Below, one piece after another: positions 35,033 through 45,210 of a DNA stretch of 64,000 nucleotides (position 1 is the first letter of the stretch; each line of letters starts with the position of its first letter). The stretch is from Callorhinus ursinus (lineage: Eukaryota; Chordata; Mammalia; Carnivora; Otariidae): the NCBI RefSeq assembly GCF_003265705.1, contig NW_020312788.1:2842193-2906192 (forward strand). The letters run 5' to 3'. Below the pieces are notes generated by a model. The model did no database searches. It saw only the letters and a list, made by a program, of their open reading frames with translations, and had not been told where the DNA came from. Both the position numbers and the translations under genes were made by a program.

Positions 35033-35235
35033 GATTTTTTTTAAGATTTTATTTATTTATTTGAGAGAGAGAGAGAGAATGAGAGATAGAAAGCACGAGA
35101 GGGAAGAGGGTCAGAGGGAGAAGCAGACTCCCTGCTGAGCAGGAAGCCCGATGTGGGACTCGATCCCGGGACTCCAGGATCATGACCCGAGCCGAAGGCA
35201 GTCGCTTAACCAACTGAGCCACCCAGGCGCCCTAC
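35033..35235 (-). mobile_element. Can-SINE, minus orientation, subfamily shared with 60549
   Basis: Tail TTTAAGATTTTATTTATTTA, body GAGGGTCAGAGGGAGAAGCA, then GACTCCAGGATCATGACCCG. TTTACCATTTTAAA at 35019-35032 and 35236-35249 is the target duplication. Confidence 0.95.
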
Positions 35236-35249
35236 TTTACCATTTTAAA

Positions 35250-35599
35250 AACACATATTAACAGTAGCCATTGTTCACAGAATATTATTGGTGGTGCACA
35301 AAGGTAGTTTTAGAAGTAATATTTATAATATTTGAATGGAGGTATAGAGGCACATATGCAATATTTGTCTCCAAACTCAAAATTGCCAAAAATTATTGTT
35401 TTAAGAAGGAGTACTCCATTCTTGGCTATCTGCAACCTTATCTTCTGGCTTTAAGTGTCATTAAACTGCATCACACATCAATAGTCATTTTAAAATTAAA
35501 TTGTAATTTAATTTAGTTAATAAAAGTTTGTTTAAAAGTTTTAATGTAATAATAGCAAAGATGCCTTGTCAAGAGATAGAGGGATATAATGCAAAGTTT
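35250..35599. other. Unassigned sequence
   Basis: No repeat recognised. An 81-codon ORF (35271-35516) is unremarkable. Confidence 0.4.
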
Positions 35600-35815
35600 A
35601 ACTTTCCGACTTTGGAGTTGGACAGAGCAGATTTGAATCTTGGCTCTGCTATAGATAAACTGGATTAGGGTTCAGTTTTAGTTACTTAACCATTATGACC
35701 TTCAGCTTTTCCGTCTATAAAAATGCACAAAATGTGACCTACATCATCAAGTTGTAGGTGAAGGTCAGTTGATAGAATGTAACTAAAATGCTTGATACAA
35801 TGTCTCCATAAACTG
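35600..35815 (+). mobile_element. MIR, plus orientation
   Basis: GACTTTGGAGTTGGACAGAG, GATTTGAATCTTGGCTCTGC and CTTAACCATTATGACCTTCA follow MIR order, with a loose 3' half. Confidence 0.75.
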
Positions 35816-36024
35816 TAATCATCATTATTATTGTGAGAGGAATTATAGACATTACTGAAAATTACCATAAAGCAATATATTATGATCCAAAGTTATCTTT
35901 GTAATGAGGTTTAAAATTTCATTCATTGACTCAGTGATTGATTCATGTGTGGGGTTCTGAAACAAAGTCACACTAAAGTCTTCTTTCTATCAAAGAAAAA
36001 ACCTCTCTTGAAATCAAGGTAAAA

Positions 36025-36215
36025 GGGCCGCCTGGGTGGCTCAGTTGTTCAGTGTCTGCCTTCAGCTTAGGTCATGATCTTGGGGTCCTGGGACTGAGCC
36101 CCAATGTCAGGCTCCCTGCTCAGCAGGGAGTCTGCTTCTCCATCTCCCTCTGCCCCTCCCCTCCCTCATGCTCTCTCTCTCTCAAATAAATAAAAATCTT
36201 TTAAAAAATAAATAA
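36025..36215 (+). mobile_element. Can-SINE, plus orientation
   Basis: GGGCCGCCTGGGTGGCTCAG head, GGCTCCCTGCTCAGCAGGGA, CT-rich region, AAATAAATAAAAATCTTTTA tail. Confidence 0.93.
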
Positions 36216-36524
36216 AGGTAGAACCTTAATTTTTGTGGGTAAATCTGATTCATTTATGACAAGAGCATTCTTTCAAGACTTTTCATTTTTGAACCCTTCA
36301 TGCATTAATACCATCTGAAGTCAAAATTTTTTTGAATGGCTCTTCTTCTCCATTCTGCTCTTCTCCCCCAGCTTCAGGGGTCGCTCCATCAAACCCAGGC
36401 CACCAGAGAATGGTTAAAATAGGACCCTGTGGCCCAATAACCTAAATGTCTAGCTTTGGAGTTTCTGAGGCAAAACTAGTCTTGTACATGTGACCAATCT
36501 CCCTGTCCCCAAGGGATATATTAT
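36216..36524. other. Unassigned sequence
   Basis: Nothing recognised except a moderately GC-rich patch at 36350-36410. Confidence 0.4.
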
Positions 36525-36630
36525 TCGTTTACATGTCTGTCTGTCCCATTAGATATTAAGTTTTGAGAGCAGGGACATGTCTCATCCATCTTTCCATCAT
36601 TCCACATTCCTATGCCCAAAGCTCACACAT
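36525..36630 (+). mobile_element. L2 3' end, plus orientation
   Basis: TACATGTCTGTCTGTCCCAT, TTGAGAGCAGGGACATGTCT and CCCAAAGCTCACACATGATA follow the L2 3' terminal order. Confidence 0.7.
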
Positions 36631-36757
36631 GATAGGTTCATCGTTTGTTTCTTTAAAATAATGCACTAAATATTATTTTATTCTAAACATTTCAATGAAA
36701 ATATTTTTAAAAATAGTTACTATTTCAACAGTTCTTATTTCAAAAAGACTTCGTCTT

Positions 36758-36800
36758 CTTTTTTTTTTAAGATTTTATTTATTTGAGAGAGTGAGTGCAT
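36758..36800 (-). mobile_element. SINE tail fragment
   Basis: T-run plus TTTAAGATTTTATTTATTTG and a few GA units only. Body and head are absent. Confidence 0.6.
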
Positions 36801-36889
36801 GAACAGGAGTCCCCTGGCCCTGGTGCTTTTCTAGTTGTTGTGGCTTTCCTGTATCACAGTGATGTTCTCAGGGCCCTCATAGTTATTTG

Positions 36890-37040
36890 CAAGTTGGACT
36901 ACCCAGTAGAATCATCTAGATGCCCAGTTTCCACCAGCAGGCTATGGTTTAGTAGAATATAGGCAACACCCAGGCCTGAAGAGTTTTAACGAGATGCACA
37001 GGAGATTCTGACGCCCAGCCAGACTGAAAGACACCTGGAC
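36890..37040 (+). mobile_element. MER5A-like hAT relic
   Basis: CAGTAGAATCATCTAGATGC and GAAGAGTTTTAACGAGATGC resemble MER5A. Decayed, so the assignment is moderate. Confidence 0.5.
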
Positions 37041-37082
37041 CACTTGTGCTTTACTCCCTGGACTAACCCGAGCATGGCTCTC

Positions 37083-37116
37083 TGTTTGTTTGTTTGTTTG
37101 TTTGTTTGTTTGTTTG
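37083..37116. repeat. (GTTT)n microsatellite
   Basis: Eight consecutive GTTT units. Confidence 0.95.
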
Positions 37117-37117
37117 A

Positions 37118-38189
37118 GACATGCTATGCGAAGGCTGCAAAATGGTGCTCCACTGGTCTGACGTGGGCTAAAAATGTTTGGCCTAACCAGTATTATTGTT
37201 TTATAATTGTGAAATATTTCAAACATACAGCACGGTAGGGATACAAAGGTAATAAAAACTCATGGACCTGCCAAACAGTCTAACAAATCTTATCATTTTG
37301 CTGTATTTATTACAGATTTTTATTAAAGCGATAAAACATTACAGATGCCATGGACGCCCTTTGTGTGCCTTTCCCCTGCCTATCCTCTCCACGTAATGAC
37401 TACCCTGAATTTGGAGTTTATCATTCTGATCCATGTTTCACTTAGTAGGTACTTAGCTGAAGACTCTTCTTAGTGTTTTCTCGTTTTTACACATTATGTA
37501 TATGGTATCTGATTCTGCGCAGCATTGTATAAAATTGGGCCAATATTTAAAAACTGAGAAATTTCACATGAAATCAGAATTGCTGGCTTCTCTTGAAACA
37601 ACCGGAGGATCTGGCAACATTGGGCTAGCTTTCTGGCAGGACAACGTGCCGTGCTGGGCCAGCACTGTTCAGCGTGACATGGTCCACTGCTCACACTGTG
37701 TAGACATATGTGCTTGCACCTGGACTGTGTCTCCTCTGATGCGGGTCTGGCCCCTGACACTGAACTTCCTTCCACCCTAATTCTTTTCTTTCTTCAAGGC
37801 CATTTCTGCTGTCCTCTTCTAACTGCTTGATTTCAAAGGCATCTGTCTCTCAAAGTATCTCTACCCACCCCTAACATCCACCTCTCCTTCTGTGCTCTCC
37901 TCTCTTTTGTCTGAAATTCATTTTAATTTTTCTTGCCATTTCCTGCTATTTCTCTTAGGATTCCTTGACTTCAGCACCAGAAGGGGATGGTTTCGCTTTG
38001 TTGTTGCTGTTGCTGCTTAGACTTTGCCAGTCAATAACAAAAGAAGTTACTCATTTTGATCGGCAAACTGACCCATCCTATGACATCCGTGACCTCTAGC
38101 TGTTCACATGTTTTAGTCACTTTAGGGGGTGGTTGGGGCCCTGGAAGATTGGACACTGGGTAAAGTAGAGTTGTATGGGTTATACAATT
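37118..38189. other. Mostly unassigned; old L1 antisense-like start
   Basis: 37200-37480 (GTGAAATATTTCAAACATAC, GACTACCCTGAATTTGGAGT) resembles antisense old L1 3' sequence. 37540-37780 has ORFs of 93-94 codons on both strands without known domains. Confidence 0.4.
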
Positions 38190-38287
38190 CTTAAGGGCGG
38201 AGGTAGTTTTGTCTTTTATTTTCCTATAGCATTTGGCAAAGTGCCATGCAAATTATAGTCCCTAGAAATGTATTTACTGAATGAAAG
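38190..38287 (+). mobile_element. L2 3' end relic, plus orientation
   Basis: GTTTTGTCTTTTATTTTCCT, CATTTGGCAAAGTGCCATGC and TGTATTTACTGAATGAAAGA follow the L2 3' terminal order. Confidence 0.65.
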
Positions 38288-38852
38288 ACTATTAATATGT
38301 TAAATTACAAGTGTTTTATTACATACCCCTCTGTACAAGCCAGGGCAGCCCCTGGTCCTCCTTTGTCTTAGAATGCATGTAACCCAAGATACCACTCCTG
38401 ATAAAGATCTGAGTTCAGCTGGGAGGCCAGAGAGGCAGAGATTGAAGAGTGTTCAGGGTTTTGTGGATAGTTCTGGTGAGAGGATTTTTTAATAAGAAGA
38501 GAAAGGCATTGAGATATCTTTGGTATTTGGAAAAATCCAAAGGTGAAAGGGATGAACAAAATATTTTCAGAAAGTGCTGTTTTGTGTAATGAATGGAATT
38601 CCTATTTGAGATTCTTCAATGGATGGAGTCAGCATTAAAGAATCAAATTGCTTTTAATTACATTTTAATGTCATTCTGCCTGGGACAGGACTATCAGGTT
38701 TTAGACAGATTACATCGTGAAAGAAATATGTATGTTGCACAGACTTACCATAATGCCTTTGGATGTTTTAGAAAAGGGCAAATCTTGCTAAATATGGAGG
38801 TCTTCTCCTATTGGTACAGAGATTAGGGCTTCCAGTAAGACCACTCTCTATC
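38288..38852. other. Unassigned sequence
   Basis: Holds a 77-codon plus-strand ORF (38593-38826) with no recognised domain. Nothing else seen. Confidence 0.4.
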
Positions 38853-38868
38853 AGGACCAGAAACCTTT

Positions 38869-39067
38869 TTTTTTTTTTTAAGATTTTATTTATTTATTTG
38901 ATAGAGAGAGACACAGTAAGAGAGGGAACACAAGCAGGGGGAGTATGAGAGGGAGAAGCAGGCTTCCCGCCAAGCAGGGAGCCCCATATGGGGCTCGATC
39001 CCAGGACCCTGGGATCATGACCTGAGCCGAAGGCAGACGCTTAACGACTGAACCACTAAGGCACCCC
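38869..39067 (-). mobile_element. Can-SINE, minus orientation
   Basis: T-run, AAGATTTTATTTATTTATTT tail, body ACACAGTAAGAGAGGGAACA, slightly damaged head AACCACTAAGGCACCCC. AGGACCAGAAACCTTT (38853-38868) and AGGACTAGAAACCTTT (39068-39083) flank it, one mismatch in 16. Confidence 0.96.
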
Positions 39068-39083
39068 AGGACTAGAAACCTTT

Positions 39084-39500
39084 CTATCATGGTCAGAAAC
39101 CTTTGAGATTAATGAAGAGGCATTAACTGTTACCAGAGCAATTTTGTCTGTAATACAAAAATGCAGTAGAAAGTCAATTTCAAGCGGTGGTCAGGAAATA
39201 AATGAAAACACATGTCTGCGAGTTCTAATTCATATAAGTTTAATTCCTTAATCACATATGATGAATTTAAGAAGCAGTATCTTTGCCATAATTCAACTTA
39301 AAATAGATTTAAGCCTCTTTTTCCATTTATGCCTGGGAAATAAGCCCTAATGACACCTTAACACTAAATTGTGTTAAACCTAATAAAATAGAATCACACC
39401 CGTTCTGGACTTCAGATGATAGATAGCATCAGCTGTGCCAGTGGAAAACACATGACATCTCTATCAGTATGCTAAGTGGGAAAGGTCTTCAAAGTTGGAA
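39084..39500. other. Unassigned AT-rich sequence
   Basis: No repeat or ORF recognised. Confidence 0.4.
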
Positions 39501-39534
39501 GGATTCATATATATATACATATATATATATATAT
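39501..39534. repeat. (AT)n microsatellite at a SINE tail
   Basis: CATATATATATACATATATATATATATATT-type run directly left of the SINE at 39535. Confidence 0.85.
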
Positions 39535-39713
39535 TTAAGATTTTATTTATTTGACAGAGAGATGGAGAGAGAGGGAACACAAGCAGGGGGAGCAGGAGAG
39601 GGAGAAGCAGGCTTCCAGCTGAGCAGGGAGCCTGATGCGGGGCTCGATCCCAGGACCCCGGAATCATGACCTGAGCTGAAGGCAGACGCTTAATGACTGA
39701 GCCCAGGTGCCCA
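39535..39713 (-). mobile_element. Can-SINE, minus orientation
   Basis: TTTAAGATTTTATTTATTTG tail, body GAGAGAGGGAACACAAGCAG, head TGAGCCCAGGTGCC with an internal deletion. GGATTCATATAT and GGTTCATATAT on either side are a possible duplication. Confidence 0.92.
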
Positions 39714-39952
39714 GGTTCATATATTCTTGAACACGTTTTTCAGATGGACATTTGACATCTCTGCCAAGAATTCATTTAGATATTTACTCTGCAGGTTGTT
39801 TTGAAAATTACATTAAAAGCAAGTTGTATAGTCCAGGTTTTTGGTAGTGTGGTGGCTCCAAAGGAGTGGCTAATTTCCATTAGTGCTCTTTGCTAAAGTC
39901 AGCCCAAATAGCATGCAGTTGGCTAAAGAACAAATCCTGTAATCCTGCTATA

Positions 39953-40385
39953 TTAGTTCCCCAGGGCTGCTGTAACAAAGTACCACACACCAAGTGGCTT
40001 AAAATAACAGAAATGTATTCGCTCACAGTCTGAAGTCTAGGAGTCCAAAATCAAGGTTGGTTCCTACTAGAAGTTCTAGGGGAGAATCTGTTCCATGCCC
40101 CTCTCTTAGCTTCTGGTTGCTGTCGGCAATCTTTGGCATTCCTTGATTGATAGACCTATCACTCCAGTCTCTGCCTCCCTGATCACATGGCATTCTCCCT
40201 GTGTGTGTCTGTGTCTCTGGGTCCAAATTTCCTCTTCTTAGAAGGGTACCAGTCACTGGAATAGGGCCCAACCTAAGCTTACGTTTGCCAAGACCCTATT
40301 TACAAATAAGGTCATATTCACAAGTATTGGGGTTTAGGACTTCAACATATCTTTCTAGGGGACACAATTCAACCTATAATACCTA
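39953..40385 (-). mobile_element. MLT1-type LTR, minus orientation
   Basis: TTAGTTCCCCAGGGCTGCTG, GTAACAAAGTACCACACACC, GTACCAGTCACTGGAATAGG and GGACACAATTCAACCTATAA give a complete LTR in reverse. Confidence 0.88.
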
Positions 40386-40459
40386 CCTTCCCCTGAGACT
40401 ACCCCCCACCCTGGATCTCTCCCAGTCCAGAATTTTGCAGCCACTTGTGTGTGCGGTGG

Positions 40460-40620
40460 GTCAGGTGTGTTGCGCATACCAGCTCATTTCATCCTCCCAG
40501 CCACCCAGTCATCCTGGGGTGATTGTCCTCGCTTTAAGAAAACAGGCTGAGAGAGTTTAAGCTGCCAGCTAGTAAGTGCAGAGCAAGTATTTCAATCCAG
40601 CCATTACTGATTTAAACCGA
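40460..40620 (-). mobile_element. MIR, minus orientation
   Basis: CAGCTCATTTCATCCTCCCA, AAACAGGCTGAGAGAGTTTA and CAGCTAGTAAGTGCAGAGCA follow the reverse of MIR. Confidence 0.7.
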
Positions 40621-41242
40621 TCCCTTTTTTTACTATGCCTTGCCATCACCCTAACTCAAAAACGGTGGATCCTTGTCTTTAGAAGCAATCGCTTGAATTA
40701 TAATCCAGCTCTTCCACAATTTGCCCTCAAATACAGTTACTAAAAGCATAAGTATGAAAGAGTTGGAGATGGAAGATGTGGTGATAGCTTTTCTTCCCAC
40801 CCAAGAACATCTGGCCTTTTCCCACCATGCAATGGCAGTGACTTTGCAGCAGATTACAGGTTAGCCATGGGAGAAAGACCGTCTGTCAGTCAGGAGCCTC
40901 CCATTCCTTCACTAGACGTATTTCTAAAACATTTTATAAATTGTACTTGTGTACATCTACTTTTTTTTAATGCATTGGGGCAATTTGATTTTTAAAGGAC
41001 TCTCATCTGTCATCAAGTTCTGTTTCTCTGCTCCTTAAATAATTCTTAAATCTACCCCCTCATCATTATCTTCAATATCATGAGCTTTATTCACATGCAC
41101 ATTTCTCTAACTTGACTATAACAGTGGCTTTCAAGTAGGTCTCTCCGCCTCCGGTTTCCTCCCATGTAATCCACCCTCGACATAGCTGACTCATTCTGAT
41201 GTTTAAAAGCATGTTTTTATACATTTAAAAGGTGTTATTTTA
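40621..41242. other. Unassigned sequence
   Basis: No repeat family recognised. A pyrimidine-rich stretch near 41140-41170 is unremarkable. Confidence 0.4.
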
Positions 41243-41365
41243 TTCCTTCAACAAATATTTACTGAGTATATTCCATGCTAGGCGTTATTCCAGGCACTGG
41301 GAAACAGCAGTGAACCAAAGGAACAAACATTCTTGCCCTCAGGGAGCTTATATTCTGTACAGTTC
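41243..41365 (-). mobile_element. L2 3' end, minus orientation
   Basis: TTCAACAAATATTTACTGAG, GGCACTGGGAAACAGCAGTG and CTTGCCCTCAGGGAGCTTAT are the reverse complement of the L2 terminal region. Confidence 0.82.
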
Positions 41366-41429
41366 ATGATTGCCATTATTATGTCTCTTTCTCCTATATA
41401 TTATGTTATAAATCTTGGCAGATAAGGAT

Positions 41430-41680
41430 AATGATGATGATGACATTGATGAGGGTTTTCCTTTTACTGAGCATGTACTATGTGTCAGCCATTAAGTGGA
41501 GCTGCTTACATACAAATTATGTTGTAACAACCCACAAGGAAGTTATTAGGATGCTAATGGTGTGAATGAGGAAATTGAGACATAGTTTAATAAGTCCAAA
41601 GTCAGAGATAAAAAATGGTGGGGGCAAGATTTGATTCTGGCACTTTCTTCAAAACCTTGGCTACTACACTACACACCTCT
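41430..41680 (-). mobile_element. MIR, minus orientation
   Basis: TACTGAGCATGTACTATGTG, GAATGAGGAAATTGAGACAT and AGTCCAAAGTCAGAGATAAA are the reverse of MIR in order. Confidence 0.75.
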
Positions 41681-41700
41681 TAGATTTTCAAAGGATTGTA

Positions 41701-42273
41701 GAGGAGGAAAAAAACCTTCCTCTAACTTCTTAAATTTAGTGACTGGAGGCCTGAGAATTGAAACTGACAAAAGACAGATTAGCAAAGGAAAAAACAGTTT
41801 GCGAATGTGCAAGGACCATATATGTACGAGTACTCAGTGATGAATAAACAAAGAGGTGGGCTTATATACCATTTTAACAAAGGGTGATAAATTGTGGAGA
41901 AGTGGTTAGACAAAGAAAAAAGAGGTTTGGCTCCTAGCAGGGGTAAATTATGGGATGGGGGCTGGGAAGCGTGTAAGGTAAACTAAGGATAGATACAGAT
42001 TGTTCATGCAGACTCATTTCAGTGCCATTTCCCAAGAAGAGTCATTCTTCTCTTTCTGTTATGGAAGAGGGGGCACCTTTACAAATGGAAATTTCCTTTA
42101 TGAATGGAAATTCCATTTACAAGCGGGAAATTTATGCCCTGTTTGTAGGCAGATATGGGGGAGCAGAGAGCTCTTCCTGTGTCTGTTGTTTCTTAATTGC
42201 CTTCAGCTCAGAATAGCTCTTATGCCAAAGTGGCATATTTTGGGGTCGCAGATTCTGATCCCCTTCAGGATTT
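41701..42273 (-). mobile_element. ERVL-like solo LTR, minus orientation
   Basis: Read on the minus strand it follows the LTR at 19241-19750: a start near TCCTGAAGGGGATCAG, GCCACTTTGGCATAAG versus GCCACTTGGGCACAAA, and a U5 end at GCTAATCTGTCTTTTGTCAG. The two copies are diverged, so they are separate old insertions rather than a provirus pair. Confidence 0.7.
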
Positions 42274-42372
42274 ACGAATAACTAACTGAATACTATAGAT
42301 GCTCTTTGTAAAGCAAAGAACCACTGCGATGCTCTGTTTATAAGATGACAATTTTGTATAAATAGTTTATCT

Positions 42373-42535
42373 AAGGCGGCAGTTTGCTCTTCAGAGGCAA
42401 TGTCTGGAGATATTTTTGGTAGTCATGACTGAGAGTGGGGGTACTACTGCATCTAATGAGTAGCGGTCAGGAGAACAGAGAATTATCTGGCACAAATTAT
42501 CAGAAGTGCTGAACTCAAGAAACCCTGACCTATAA
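42373..42535 (+). mobile_element. MER20-type hAT relic
   Basis: GGCAATGTCTGGAGATATTT, TTGGTAGTCATGACTGAGAG, GTACTACTGCATCTAATGAG and GAGAATTATCTGGCACAAAT follow MER20. Confidence 0.82.
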
Positions 42536-44275
42536 TGAGGCAGTTGTAAAAGCTTAACAAAATTTAGACTCTTATTTTTTCTCTGTTTTAAAGTCTCTGA
42601 CTGAATGTATTCTTTATGTATTGAAGTAAAGCTTGTTTATATTTTAAAGGCTTCCTCCCTTGCCATCTTTCAGTTTAAGTTTAGTAATGGGCTTTCAGAG
42701 AAAATTGCCTATCAGTTGAATACTTTTTAAATACACTTATTTCTAAGTTTTAAGTACCACTTCACTCAATTGCTTATGAAAACATTAACTTAAAATTCTA
42801 ATGAATGCTTTTATAATTTAAAAAATAATTAATGTTCTGTTATTTAGATATAAAAATGATTCTAAAGGCCACTGATAGTAAACATTCTTCTTTAAACCCA
42901 CTTACTGGTAGTAGTGATGGGTCTACACTGAGTCATCAGCTTTTGCAAGTCCTCTTTCTGGTAGCCATTTGGAAAGTGGTGGGCCGGGTACAGATATCTG
43001 GTATGTGACTATGGAACAGTTGTTCTTTGTAGGAAACGAAGTGATCTGTGTTTGATTCAAATCTGTGCTATTGGTCCTGACAGCATCATGTTTTCCGATT
43101 AAGTTCCAAGAACTTTCCTGGCCTTTGCGGTCTCACTTCATGATTTGAAATTCAAAATATAAATTCATATGACAAAATGGAGGTCATATTCAATATAATC
43201 ATTTTTCTTTTCCCTTAAAAACAGTCCTTAAAAGTTCTTTGGGGTGGGGAACAGCCCTTGAAATGGAGAGGTCCCCTATTCCCTGTTACTCCCCACTGAA
43301 AACATCAGAGGCCTAGAATTTATTTGTTCATGAAGTTGTCTGTTTCTTGACAGACATTACAATCAATACACAGTTTTTGAACACCCATGCATAAAAGATG
43401 TACACTTTCTTAGTTCAGCATACATTTCTGCTTATAGACCAGAGCACCATAGTTGCTTTACCCCATCTGTTCCATAATGCTGTAAGAGATTAAGCACACT
43501 CATTTTAGTTTACATCACTGTTTGATTAGACATATAACATTTCTCCTAATGAATTTCTCAGTTTCCTGTCTTCAAAAAAACTTGAGATTTTTGTGTATAA
43601 ACGCAGAAGACTAAGTATCACATCTTTCTTAGAGTTTTTTAAAATAATGCTCATTATTCTAATGCATTTATTCAGTAGTTGTTGTTATGAAAACTACACA
43701 AGATAATTTTGGCAAAATGACCAATAGGACCATTGGTTCACTGCACCATTTCTGCTTAAGACAAGAATGGTGTAATCTTGGTCATGACTACCGAGGGAAC
43801 ACAGGGAACATTCAGCGTGAAATATGACACCTATAATTAGGAAGACCTATGGTTATACCTTAGCAATTTTAAAGATGAGGTAATTTGGGGAGTGTTAAAA
43901 AAAAAAGCCAGCAATTAATCAAAAGTTTTCAGCAGTTTATGAGGCAGTATGCTCTGCAAAAGAAATGCCTATCTTTTGTCGTAAGGAGTTAATGTGGCAT
44001 GTTATTAAGAACACAATTTGAAATAAAGTGTCCAAACCCCTTACATTTTTAAAATACTAACTTCATAGGCTCTTGTATCACTTCCCTGGGATCCAGGCAG
44101 CTGGGAACAAATGAAGAAAAGTCTGTGAACAGCCAGGGACCTAAGGAATCATGTTTCACTCGGCGGGGGGAGGGGGGGAATAGAAGGGCTGAGATTAGAT
44201 TAGACAAGGTGGGAAAGGGATATTGGCAGGTAATGTGCAGGAAAGTCACAACTTGGGTTATTTTTTAACTGGCGT
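42536..44275. other. Repeat-free sequence upstream of the STK39 CpG island
   Basis: I recognise no mobile element here, unusual for this window. GC content rises toward 44275. It is the natural place for distal promoter elements of STK39, but no particular site can be named from sequence alone. Confidence 0.45.
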
Positions 44276-44828
44276 CCTACAAACGGCCCGCGTGTAGGTG
44301 TCTCTCTCGCTAACTTGTAAATGAACTTCAGGTTCTCCTTAGCTGGGGCGACTTCTGAATCTGAGAACCTGGCGGCGGTTCAACGACCCCGCCCTCGGGG
44401 TCCCCAGGGGGCATCTTCTGGAGAGCTTGACAGTCTGGGACGCGGGCCCTCAAAGCAAACACAAACCCGCCTTGCTCCCCTTGCGTGGAAACTTCCCCGG
44501 CCTCGAGCAGAACGGGAGGGGGCGGCGGGGCGGCGGTTCCCCTCGCGGAGGCAGAGAACTGCGCGCGCGAGGCTCGGGGCGCGCGACGAGCGCGGCGGCC
44601 GCCGCCTCCTCCCCACCCCGCCTCTGCCGGCCCTGCCTCCTCCCTCCGCCCGGCTCGGCCTCCCTCGCTCCCTCCCCTCGTGGCTGGCTCCGGCGGCGGC
44701 GGCGGCGGCGGTGGCGCGGCGGGGAGGGCGTGCGCCGGCCGAGAGGTGTCGGTGGTGAGGGAAGGGAAGTTTCAAGTGGAAGGTCGTTCGCCGGCCGGCT
44801 CGTCCTCCCGCTCTCCTCCGGCAGCATC

Positions 44829-45027
44829 ATGGCGGAGCCAAGCGGCTCGCCCGTGCACGTCCAGCAGTCCCAGCAGACAGCCCCGGTGACAGCGGCGGCG
44901 GCGGCGCCCGCGGCCGCGACAGCAGCGGCGGCCCCGGCAGCGCCCGCGGCCCCGGCCCCGGCCCCGGCGGCGCAGGCCGTCGGCTGGCCCATCTGCAGGG
45001 ACGCGTACGAACTGCAGGAGGTTATCG
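44829..45027 (+). CDS. STK39: STK39 (SPAK kinase) coding exon 1
   Basis: STK39/SPAK is a Ste20-family Ser/Thr kinase that WNK kinases activate and that phosphorylates the cation-chloride cotransporters NKCC1, NCC and KCC in the cytoplasm. Exon 1 encodes 66 residues plus one base. The start [10 protein letters not shown] and end [16 protein letters not shown] match the known N-terminus. Residues 18-50 form the Ala/Pro-rich 'PAPA' stretch, and from about Tyr60 the kinase domain begins, just before its glycine-rich loop. The ATG has A at -3 and G at +4, a strong start context. The exon ends at G|GTCAGT, splitting a Gly codon after base 1 (phase 1). The frame stays open upstream and downstream because of GC richness, so the homology and splice site, not the ORF, define the exon. 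The ATP site, activation loop and C-terminal domain lie outside the window. Confidence 0.95.
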
Positions 45028-45033
45028 GTCAGT
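45028..45033 (+). other. STK39: Splice donor of STK39 exon 1
   Basis: GTCAGT follows ATCG. It keeps the GT and the G at +5, is reasonably strong, and falls exactly where the known kinase sequence should continue with Gly-Ser-Gly from the next exon. Confidence 0.9.
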
Positions 45034-45184
45034 GCGGCGGGCACGGCGGGGCCGGCCCAGGCCGAGCTCCGAGGCCGGGAGGGAGGCGCGGCCGGGGGCG
45101 GGAGGGGGCGCGAGATGCCGGGCTCGCCTGCATGCACGCCCGGGAGGCAGAGCGGCCGGCTTCGGGGCCTACCGGCTTCAACAG

Positions 45185-45210
45185 TTTTTTTTTTTTTTTT
45201 TTTTTTTTTT
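45185..45210 (+). repeat. T26 run near the exon 1 donor
   Basis: A pure run of 26 T, followed by G and TTTTTT, only 157 bp after the splice donor and inside an otherwise GC-rich island. No SINE body adjoins it, so it is not an obvious retrotransposon tail. Confidence 0.95.
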
